From the NCBI GenBank assembly GCA_021772915.1, contig JAJFLB010000059.1:46123-110122 (forward strand): 64,000 bases of DNA, written 5' to 3'. Each line of letters begins with the position of its first letter. Positions within the stretch are counted from its first letter, which is position 1. Below the pieces are notes generated by a model. It saw nothing but the letters and a program-made list of their open reading frames with translations. It was not told where the DNA came from and made no database searches. The stretch is from Gammaproteobacteria bacterium. GTDB taxonomy: Bacteria; Pseudomonadota; Gammaproteobacteria; Xanthomonadales; SZUA-36. Shown in pieces: positions 17,415-24,304 of the stretch. A program made the translations under genes and the position numbers.

Positions 17415-18284
17415 TCACCCCGGAATGTAAATTCCAGCCATTCTGATGGCGCGTGTTACCTGTCGGGTTGACTCCTCGAGGGTGGTCACCGCGTTTTCGT
17501 AGTCCCCTTTCCCTGCCTGCTGCTCGGCACGGGAGCGCAATACGTCAGCCTCGTCCAGCAGCGGTTGCACCCGGCTCTTTATCCTGTCTGCTTTCATCTT
17601 CTCACCCAACAATACACGGACCAGCATCAAATGCGTGTTATTTCGGTCCAGCTCATAGGTGTATTCCTCATGCTTATTGGCGAAATTGAGGGAACGCACC
17701 AACGTTTGGCCATCTCGAGTACTGTCTACGGCTATTTTGGTGGCAGTGTAAGTTTCATCAAGCAATCGCCGGCCTTCGTCGACCCTGTCCTCATCCAGCA
17801 GGGCGTTTGCTCTGGCCAAGTTGCTTTCGACGAGTCTTTGCAATTCCTTGCCGGCAACAGCTTTGCCAGCATCTTGCGTGATACGCTCGTGGGCTTCAAG
17901 CAAGGCCATGATGGCGTCTTTACGGCTCTCAAAATCTGTGATTTTTTTGCCCAGCACCACGTCTTTTTGATCAGCCATCCTGACGGCCTGCAGCATGGCC
18001 TTGGTAGCCAGCAATAGCTGGTCATTGGTCGTCTGTTTGTCTCCTTTTAAATTCGCCCGCCGGGCCTTTTCAAAATGAAAACGTGCCTGCTCCCGCCCTG
18101 CCAATGCCTCTGGGTTACTACTGGCCTCGATCTGTTGCGCGGCAGACGACTTTTCCAACAGTTTTTCCACGGATTCAAGTCGCCCGTCCGCGGTAGCTGC
18201 AGACAAGCTGGCACTGCAAAGCAACAGAATTACAAGCAGAATGTAAGGTCTTGTTCTTCGGTATTTCATCGGGTTTGCTTTCAT
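17415..18284 (-). CDS. Helical periplasmic protein of the cytochrome cluster (copy 2)
   Basis: The 289-residue protein has a signal peptide (PYILLVILLLCSASLSAATA) and is then almost all helix, rich in Ala, Leu, Glu, Arg and Lys, with TPR-like or coiled-coil spacing. It is distantly related to the next gene upstream (18319-19230). Both have an EEYTYEL/NLNYEMQ block followed by a helix with L-x-R/A-V-x-LGE(K/N), and end in (A/K)(I/L)(R/K)MxGI. I do not know a named family. It could be a scaffold or chaperone for the trihemes that flank both copies. Confidence 0.7.
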   Translation of the reverse strand: MKANPMKYRRTRPYILLVILLLCSASLSAATADGRLESVEKLLEKSSAAQQIEASSNPEALAGREQARFHFEKARRANLKGDKQTTNDQLLLATKAMLQAVRMADQKDVVLGKKITDFESRKDAIMALLEAHERITQDAGKAVAGKELQRLVESNLARANALLDEDRVDEGRRLLDETYTATKIAVDSTRDGQTLVRSLNFANKHEEYTYELDRNNTHLMLVRVLLGEKMKADRIKSRVQPLLDEADVLRSRAEQQAGKGDYENAVTTLEESTRQVTRAIRMAGIYIPG

Positions 18285-18318
18285 GTTATTTCCATTTTCA
18301 GCCAAAGGCTAATAGGTC

Positions 18319-19230
18319 TCACAGGTTGATGCCAAACATCTTCAGGGCTTTGATTTGCAATTCAGTGCTGGATTCAAGGGCTTTCAGAGCCGCTTCAAGA
18401 TTTCCCTCAATGCGAAACTGCATAGCCCGGGTTTCGCTTTCACTACTTTGTCGCAGGTAGCGAGACAAAATCTGTTTCTTGTTTTCACCAAGTGACACTC
18501 TGGCTGACAACAACTCAAGCAGCTTTTCATTGCTGGCGTATTTCTGCATTTCGTAGTTCAAGTTATCTTCAGCATTGTTCAGTGCTACACGTGTAACTAC
18601 CGTTTCACCATTCCTTATTCTCACCAGTTCAACCTCTAACGAGGTCTGCAATGCCTGCAGCAACTGCACGGCGGCTTGCAGGTCATCATTTCCCTCTAAG
18701 GTAGCTGCTGCCGTCAGCGTTTCCATTACTTTTTGAGGGTCTACTCTGGCGGCCGTGGAAATGTTCTTTTCCGTTGAGATCATGACCAGGGAGTCCTGGT
18801 AGCCTGCAATCCTGCTTCGTAGTTCTGGCAAGGCCCGGGCAAGTTTTTTATTTTGCTTTCCGACACCACGATGTAGGGCAGAAGCCTGGCGATACAGGGT
18901 CAAAGCAGAATCGAGCTGATCATGGGCACTTTCATCTCTGTTTTCTTCCAGGCTTGCGACCGCTTTTGCATAGGCTTGACGTGCAGTATTCAGGACCTGG
19001 ACGGTCTTCTCTGACAAGACAGCAGGTTGTTTCTCTGCTTGTTCACCCAAGGGGGATTGGAACAACATGCGCTCGACCAGTACCATCTTCTGCCTCAGCA
19101 TGCGGTCGTTCTTTTGCTTTTCGCGTGGGGACGGTCCACTTGCTGCCAGACAGAGTACGTTGAGTTGCAACACGCCAGCCACTGCCCAGACGAGGGTAAC
19201 TCCTGCTAGCTTGTGGCCGCTGTATTTCAT
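18319..19230 (-). CDS. Helical periplasmic protein of the cytochrome cluster (copy 1)
   Basis: The 303-residue protein has a signal peptide (VTLVWAVAGVLQLNVLCLAAS) and an all-helical body with long charged helices, with no cysteines after the signal region and no haem motif. It is a diverged paralogue of 17415-18284 (shared NLNYEM / EYTYEL block, LGENK / LGEKM, and a C-terminal (K/R)MxGI). Each helical gene is adjacent to a triheme pair, so the six genes read small c7, long c7, helical, helical, long c7, small c7. No known function. Confidence 0.7.
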   Translation of the reverse strand: MKYSGHKLAGVTLVWAVAGVLQLNVLCLAASGPSPREKQKNDRMLRQKMVLVERMLFQSPLGEQAEKQPAVLSEKTVQVLNTARQAYAKAVASLEENRDESAHDQLDSALTLYRQASALHRGVGKQNKKLARALPELRSRIAGYQDSLVMISTEKNISTAARVDPQKVMETLTAAATLEGNDDLQAAVQLLQALQTSLEVELVRIRNGETVVTRVALNNAEDNLNYEMQKYASNEKLLELLSARVSLGENKKQILSRYLRQSSESETRAMQFRIEGNLEAALKALESSTELQIKALKMFGINL

Positions 19231-19231
19231 C

Positions 19232-19828
19232 TCACTCTGTTTTCGACACCTCTAGTTTGGGCTGCGAATGACAGCGGCGACACTCTGAAACCGGAAATGC
19301 AACTTTGCCGTGGCAGGCCCCACAGGCTTCACCCAGAAGAATCTGTGCCATGCTGATCTGGTTGGCTCCTTTTTGTGGGATAAAAAGTGCTGGATGGCAA
19401 TTGGAGCAGTCCAGCCACTCGGTGTGTTGCTTGTGCGGGTAAACCACGTTGGGCATGGAACCCTTCACTTCCCGGACGATGTTCAAATCCATCACCACGG
19501 GGCCAGCATCCGCATCATCCCGGTGGTAGCGTGGCTCAATGGCGCCGTCATCCAACGCCTTGGTCCAGTTAACGTAATTTCCCGATGGGCTCCTGGGGAG
19601 TACGCTGAACGATGCCCGGGGTGTCTGTAGCAATTCCGTACCAAAACTTTCCGGATCATGAATGCCATCTTCGGCGGGTGGTGGGTTGCGTTCCGAAATT
19701 GGCGTCATCAGGCGATTGAACTTGTTCGGGTCCTTTTTTTCTGCAGATAATGCGGCCAGGGCGACGCCCATCAGCAACGCGCCCAGAACACCGAGTTGAA
19801 TTAGTTGTAAGGAGCGGCTGTACTTCAT
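19232..19828 (-). CDS. Triheme c7-like cytochrome (long type, copy 1)
   Basis: The 198-residue protein has an N-terminal signal or anchor (LGVLGALLMGVALAALSAE), a haem-free linker (DGIHDPESFGTELLQTP ... FSVLPRSPSGNYVNW) and a C-terminal triheme domain: CSNCH, CGACH and CRRCH. It is the paralogue of 16831-17409. The gap to the next helical gene is 1 base and to the previous small c7 gene 9 bases, so it is inside the operon. It is probably a periplasmic electron shuttle or donor to the barrel complex. Confidence 0.86.
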   Translation of the reverse strand: MKYSRSLQLIQLGVLGALLMGVALAALSAEKKDPNKFNRLMTPISERNPPPAEDGIHDPESFGTELLQTPRASFSVLPRSPSGNYVNWTKALDDGAIEPRYHRDDADAGPVVMDLNIVREVKGSMPNVVYPHKQHTEWLDCSNCHPALFIPQKGANQISMAQILLGEACGACHGKVAFPVSECRRCHSQPKLEVSKTE

Positions 19829-19837
19829 TTCCTGCTC

Positions 19838-20251
19838 CTACGGCCGATCGACGGGTGCAATCAGTTTCTGCAGGGTGCTCTCGTGCACCTGGGTCGGCGT
19901 ACCGGGCTTGGCGGAGTGACAGACGTCACAGTTCTCCACGGCCCAGGCGTGTTCGCCGTTATGACAGGCACCACAATACTCACCGTCAATGATTTTCAGC
20001 ATGTTGATATCGTTACCGCCGGCTTTGAACTCAAACCCCAGGTCCCCGTGGCATACCTTGCAACGATAACGAATCCGGTGAAACCAGTGGGGAAACACCA
20101 CGGGTCGCATACCCGCGTCGTCAGAGTAATTGTTGATGACCACATCCCCGTATTCAGCCTGCGTGGATTGACCGAGCCAGTCGCCGGCGACGAAAAACAG
20201 CACTAGTGCTGTGAGCACGGCCCGTTGGCGTGGGGGTAAAAATTGATTCAT
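19838..20251 (-). CDS. Triheme c7-like periplasmic cytochrome (small type, copy 1)
   Basis: The 137-residue protein has a signal peptide ending near STQAEY and three haem sites: CKVCH, CGACH and CDVCH. The block FPHWFHRIRYRCKVCH is nearly the same as in 16445-16834, which is its paralogue. A c7-type periplasmic carrier is the natural reading. It lies just downstream of the beta-barrel gene, so it may be the periplasmic electron donor to an outer-membrane conduit. Confidence 0.88.
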   Translation of the reverse strand: MNQFLPPRQRAVLTALVLFFVAGDWLGQSTQAEYGDVVINNYSDDAGMRPVVFPHWFHRIRYRCKVCHGDLGFEFKAGGNDINMLKIIDGEYCGACHNGEHAWAVENCDVCHSAKPGTPTQVHESTLQKLIAPVDRP

Positions 20252-20319
20252 CTTATTGACCTTTTGTGGCTAAGCCATCCTTTATTTACGAAAACACTTC
20301 CGCAGCTCTAAAATTCGTT

Positions 20320-22107
20320 TCAATTGAAAAATGTGGCATCAAAATGTCGACGAATTCTAAAATTAATTGAGTTGTTGGCAACACCGTTGACCGAGGTCAC
20401 ACGGGCTGTCAAGTCCAGCGTTAGTTGGCCCAGGCGGTATTGCATGCGATTTTCCCAAAACAGTCCCTGGGTGCCTTCAGCGGTTAACAGATCATCCGCG
20501 CTGCTAATAAAGCTGGTGCTATACCAGCGCAACGTTGAGCGAAATTGTAACCCTGGTGTGTTGAATATTGTGCTATTGAGATAGGTGAGGTCAGCACTTC
20601 CGCTGAGTACGTTACGATCTGCATCTGCCAGACGGCTACTTTGTTTTCGCAGTTGCACGCTGGCGCTTCCGCTGAATCTTGAAGTCTGGGAAATATTCGT
20701 AAACTGTGAAAACAGCAAGGTCGCAAGTTGAAAACTGCGAACTGCCTCGCCGGCGATCGTGGTGCTTTCTCGGGAGCGAAGATCCTTGACACTGAAATTT
20801 GCCGACTGGGAGTACCTCTGGCGGCTGCGGCTCCAGTTCAGGCTCAATTGGTGATTCAGCTGTTGAGTTGAGCTTTGATCTGAGCCTTCTATGGCTGCCA
20901 CCTGTTGGGAGAGTCGTAGGGACAACGGAAAGTACGTGGGGAAAAACACCTTGCTCACACTGTGCCCAAGATGTGTGGACACCTTTCGGAGACCTTCGGT
21001 CTCGGCCGACTTGCCATCCGCATTGGCGCTCAGCGCGGTGTTCCATTGGTAACGGAATGAGCCAAAGAGATAGGTCTTTGAAACATACCTGGCTTCCATC
21101 CCGCCGGCCATGCTGAAGGAGCTGCCGGCTGCCGACTTTTGCATTAGGCCAGTTGCAGATGCAGATAAACCCAACCGTTCGTTGAGTTGGTAGCTAACCC
21201 CCCCACTAAGGGTGGTGGCCCGATTTCCACTGCCACCCACTACACTTCTGTTTGCAAGAAGTTCCACGTGTCGCAAGGCGGAATTGAAAACCATCCGTCG
21301 TGGAGTGTTGGGCCTCCAGAAAAGATAGTTGTTAAACTCTAAACGCCTATCCGAGCTCGGGATTTTGCCTGCTTGCTGTCTTTCAGAATCTCGGTAAGTT
21401 GTAAAACCATTCATAGACATGTGTTTTGCGGGCCGCCAGCTATGGCGGAATATTGAGTTTATGCGCTTGATTGTAAGACCCGTGGTTCTGTTGGCCTGTT
21501 TTAGATAGTCGTTTCTCCAGTTGAGAGACCATTTACCCACCGATTTTTTGATCCCAAAACTTACATCCTGACTCTTGCCGTGTTGTTCGCGTCCTTCGAC
21601 GCGATCATCGATAACTTGTTGACTCACGAGTAGACGTAAGGCGTAGGCAGTTTTGCTCTTGCTGGTGTAACGCTGTGTCAGTCCATACGCCGTGCGCTCG
21701 TTTACTAGAGCTCCGAGGGTGTCGTCCTGCTGGTTACTGGCACGACGCACGAAGACTTCCAGGGGAAAGTTGCTCTGCGGAAACACTCGCAAGGTCAAAT
21801 TCCCAGAAACTGCTGTTCGCGTACTTTTCTTCTCGGCAGAGGTTGACTGCCCCTGACTCACGTTCACGATTCCAAAATAGCGGGCGATATATGGCTGCTT
21901 GATGTAGGATGAAAAATTCCAGTTAAACTGGGCAGTATGTGTTTGCACATCTGAATTACTGGACTGGATCAGGCCATAGTAGTACCCCAGAAAGCCAGAA
22001 TTGGACACCGGAGGCAGTTTTTCGTCCTGAGCCTGAGCCATCATCGGGCCCAACACGAGCATCGCCAACAGGTGGATCAGAAGCTTGCTTCTTGATTGAA
22101 GTGACAT
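20320..22107 (-). CDS. Outer-membrane beta-barrel protein of the cytochrome cluster
   Basis: The 595-residue protein has a signal peptide (LLAMLVLGPMMAQAQDEK) followed by alternating polar/hydrophobic strands rich in Ser, Arg, Gln, Tyr and Phe, and ends in an aromatic strand (RIRRHFDATFFN). This is typical of a large outer-membrane barrel of perhaps 20 or more strands. It has no haem motif. In porin-cytochrome conduits (MtrB, OmbB and similar) such a barrel sheathes a cytochrome; in filament clusters it may export or anchor the filament. I see no specific family signature, so the role rests on context. Confidence 0.75.
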   Translation of the reverse strand: MSLQSRSKLLIHLLAMLVLGPMMAQAQDEKLPPVSNSGFLGYYYGLIQSSNSDVQTHTAQFNWNFSSYIKQPYIARYFGIVNVSQGQSTSAEKKSTRTAVSGNLTLRVFPQSNFPLEVFVRRASNQQDDTLGALVNERTAYGLTQRYTSKSKTAYALRLLVSQQVIDDRVEGREQHGKSQDVSFGIKKSVGKWSLNWRNDYLKQANRTTGLTIKRINSIFRHSWRPAKHMSMNGFTTYRDSERQQAGKIPSSDRRLEFNNYLFWRPNTPRRMVFNSALRHVELLANRSVVGGSGNRATTLSGGVSYQLNERLGLSASATGLMQKSAAGSSFSMAGGMEARYVSKTYLFGSFRYQWNTALSANADGKSAETEGLRKVSTHLGHSVSKVFFPTYFPLSLRLSQQVAAIEGSDQSSTQQLNHQLSLNWSRSRQRYSQSANFSVKDLRSRESTTIAGEAVRSFQLATLLFSQFTNISQTSRFSGSASVQLRKQSSRLADADRNVLSGSADLTYLNSTIFNTPGLQFRSTLRWYSTSFISSADDLLTAEGTQGLFWENRMQYRLGQLTLDLTARVTSVNGVANNSINFRIRRHFDATFFN

Positions 22108-22131
22108 GCCGTATGCTGCTCACAGACACCT

Positions 22132-23181
22132 TCAGGAGCCAGGATCCTGTAGCTGCAGGCTTTTGAACAGGGTGGGGTCCAAAATATCAATCGAGGCCTT
22201 CTGCCGGAGGTTCTCTCTCAAGCTGTCCCACGCGTATTCCCCCTGTTCACGCTGCCACAGGGCAGTGGCCTGCTTGGTGACATCGGCCAGTGCTTTGAGC
22301 ATGGGTTCACGTAGTGCATCCAGTCGCAAGATAGCGTAGCCTTCCAGAGTTCTCACGGGGCTGGAAAGCTCCCCTGAACCCAATTCAGTCAAGGCACTTT
22401 CAGCCTGCTTGTTGAGCGTCCCCTGATGTAAATAGCCCATATTGCCGCCATCCGAGCTTGTCTCGTCTGCCGAAAACTCCCTGGCCAACGTGGCAAAATC
22501 TTCACCGTCATTAAGACGCGCGATCAGAGATTCAGCTTGCCACCGCGCCTGTTCCCAATCTTCTGTTGCGGCGGCCGGCTCGACCCCGAGCAGGATCAGC
22601 GAGACCTTGCGTTGCGTGGGTTGGGTAAACTTATCGAGGTTGTTCTCATAGAATTTAGAAAGTTCGGACTGGGATGGCTCACCGACCTGCCTGGCTAAGT
22701 CTTCAAGTTGTCCCAGGACATTGTCAGCGGCCAGTTGTTGCCGCTGAGCGGCAAGGAATGATTCCTTTTGCTGGGCCCAATCGGGACGGTGTTTGTAGCG
22801 CTTGATCAAAAGTTGAATCTGTGATTCCACGCTCTTCGTATCCGGCTCCAGCCCACGTTGACCGGCTTCGGCCAGTAACAGGTGACGGTCGATCAACTCC
22901 GTCATGGTCTTAAGTTTGAAGGCTTCCATCGCGTCGGCGGATAAAGTGCCATGGTAGATTGTCCGTCGACGTGCCTGGCCCAGGTAGGTAAGATACTCTG
23001 TGTTTGTTACCTCATACCCGTCGATCACCGCAACCACGTTTTCCACCTGCTCCATGTTCACGACCGGTTCGGAGCACAAGCCTGGATTGACCAAAAAAAC
23101 CATAAGGCTAATGCCGGTCACGCAACGAACCCGTGATCGAAGCCAAGTCCGCATGAAAATCCAAGATGGTCTAAAGTTCAT
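22132..23181 (-). CDS. Periplasmic peptidyl-prolyl cis-trans isomerase, SurA/PrsA type
   Basis: The 349-residue protein has an N-terminal signal, a helical SurA_N-like chaperone domain (residues about 50-190, AVIDGYEVTNTEYLTYLGQARR) and a parvulin domain near residues 195-300 with RKVSLILLGV, FATLAREFSADETSSDGGNMGYLHQG and SSPVRTLEGYAILRLD. It should help fold exported proteins. The ATG at 23181 is backed by GAGGAAG eight bases upstream. A foldase between the tetraheme and barrel genes suggests it assists one of them; PPIase genes are recalled neighbours of OmcE-type cytochromes. Confidence 0.85.
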   Translation of the reverse strand: MNFRPSWIFMRTWLRSRVRCVTGISLMVFLVNPGLCSEPVVNMEQVENVVAVIDGYEVTNTEYLTYLGQARRRTIYHGTLSADAMEAFKLKTMTELIDRHLLLAEAGQRGLEPDTKSVESQIQLLIKRYKHRPDWAQQKESFLAAQRQQLAADNVLGQLEDLARQVGEPSQSELSKFYENNLDKFTQPTQRKVSLILLGVEPAAATEDWEQARWQAESLIARLNDGEDFATLAREFSADETSSDGGNMGYLHQGTLNKQAESALTELGSGELSSPVRTLEGYAILRLDALREPMLKALADVTKQATALWQREQGEYAWDSLRENLRQKASIDILDPTLFKSLQLQDPGS

Positions 23182-23220
23182 GATTATCTTCCTCGATCTA
23201 ATGTCCATATATGTTACTGA

Positions 23221-23250
23221 ACCGTGGAGATCAGTCGCGTCCTCCACGGT
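23221..23250 (-). terminator. Intercistronic hairpin between tetraheme cytochrome and foldase genes
   Basis: Bases 23221-23229 (ACCGTGGAG) and 23242-23250 (CTCCACGGT) form a perfect 9-bp inverted repeat with a 12-base loop in the 124-base gap. On the transcribed strand there is no U-run after it, so it is not a classical Rho-independent terminator. It could instead be a stability or processing hairpin that keeps the upstream tetraheme message abundant relative to the rest of the operon. Confidence 0.5.
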
Positions 23251-23305
23251 CCAGTTTTCTTTTTTACCGTCAGGGGATACCCAACGGCGAAAGCGTTATG
23301 ACAGC

Positions 23306-24112
23306 TTACTTGTTATGGCATGTGGTGCATACTTGACTGTCGCTATTCTTTATTCTCAGGAATGAAACAGATTCTAAACCTGCCGTATCATCAAATGAGC
23401 TGGCGTTGTGTGGATCGTGGCAACTCCCGCACTCAACCGTAGGCTGAATCACGCTAGAAATTGTTCTTGTATACAACTGCATATCTGTTTTCTCGCGCGT
23501 GCCTGCGGTGCCTACGGGTGAGTCGACCCACCAGACGTTTGCACCGTTTACCGTAGCATGACTTACGGCTTTGAAATCCGGGTCGCCAAACACAGTAGTT
23601 GCAGGGGTCGGAACACTACTGGTGACACCACCACCCGCATATTGCATGCTGATCGGGTGATCATTGACCAAATCTGTACCCAGATTCGCGACCAGGGAAG
23701 AAGACATTGTTCCGAGTGTACCCAGAAGTGAGCCGGCTGAATTGTAGCCGCCAGAACCCGGTTTGTTGATCAACTGGTCCAGTGCAATACTGCCGTCGTG
23801 ACAGGAAAGACACGCCAGTGACACGGATCCCACGTCGGCATTCGTGGAGTCAAAGGTGGTCGAGTTGGTCGTTGAGTAGCGCGTGTATGTGGTTTCGTCC
23901 GGTAAGGTTCTGTTCCACAAGGGTGCCTCAGCAGTGGTATTGGACCCATGGGGTGTGTGGCAAAAAACGCACACTTCAGAGGTTGTACCAGCGGCGACTG
24001 TATCAGCGGATAAATCATGCTTACTGCCGACAATTTGTGCCTGTAGCGGAGCAACACTGAGTACCAGCATCCCCACAAACAACCACCTGAATTTTCTGAT
24101 TACTTCTTTCAT
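23306..24112 (-). CDS. Secreted tetraheme c-type cytochrome, OmcE-like (candidate filament subunit)
   Basis: The 268-residue protein has a signal peptide (WLFVGMLVLSVAPLQAQ) and exactly four haem sites: CVFCH, CLSCH, CGSCH and CTTCH. They are spread through a low-charge, Ser/Thr/Gly-rich chain with SKHDLS near the mature N-terminus, APLWNR, NDHPIS and a C-terminal CTTCHNK. From memory, this haem number, the CVFCHTPHG / CLSCHDG pattern and the length fit the OmcE family that polymerises into extracellular cytochrome filaments. Being first in the operon and followed by a hairpin fits a highly expressed structural subunit. ATG 24112 has GGGAGAACGAA just upstream. Function remains inferred. Confidence 0.82.
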   Translation of the reverse strand: MKEVIRKFRWLFVGMLVLSVAPLQAQIVGSKHDLSADTVAAGTTSEVCVFCHTPHGSNTTAEAPLWNRTLPDETTYTRYSTTNSTTFDSTNADVGSVSLACLSCHDGSIALDQLINKPGSGGYNSAGSLLGTLGTMSSSLVANLGTDLVNDHPISMQYAGGGVTSSVPTPATTVFGDPDFKAVSHATVNGANVWWVDSPVGTAGTREKTDMQLYTRTISSVIQPTVECGSCHDPHNASSFDDTAGLESVSFLRIKNSDSQVCTTCHNK

Positions 24113-24188
24113 TTCGTTCTCCCGTTACTGGCTGCAAAACTCTAATGGCAGAAAGCTTAGCAACCACACGTAAATCAGGAGCAAGCAG

Positions 24189-24245
24189 AATGTAATTTGG
24201 GGTGGGTTTTTGTAACTGAATGTAAACGAGCTCCAATATAAACGA
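24189..24245 (-). promoter_or_regulatory. Putative activator-site direct repeats upstream of the tetraheme operon
   Basis: On the minus strand TCGTTTATATT (24245-24235) and TCGTTTACATT (24229-24219) form a direct repeat with a 16-base period, and a third TTACATT lies at 24195-24189. They are 77-133 bases before the tetraheme ATG. I see no good -35 hexamer nearby, which suits an activator-dependent promoter. An OmpR-family regulator encoded at 28574-29305 binds direct repeats in its known relatives and is the obvious candidate, but this link is inference. Confidence 0.4.
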
Positions 24246-24304
24246 ACTTTAAGGTCGCCTGGATTGGGGGCAGGCAGAACAGGAGGTATCTAATTGACGT
24301 ATCT

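Noticed and set aside
23221..23270. Plus-strand terminator (hairpin followed by TTTTCTTTTTT)
   Set aside because: It would face plus-strand transcription, but no plus-strand gene lies upstream of it within several kilobases; a role on the minus-strand message is more likely.
23306..24112. Nitrite or tetrathionate reductase-type multiheme enzyme
   Set aside because: There is no CX2CK or other modified active-site haem motif; all four sites are CXXCH and the protein is small and Ser/Gly-rich, fitting a structural or electron-carrying role.
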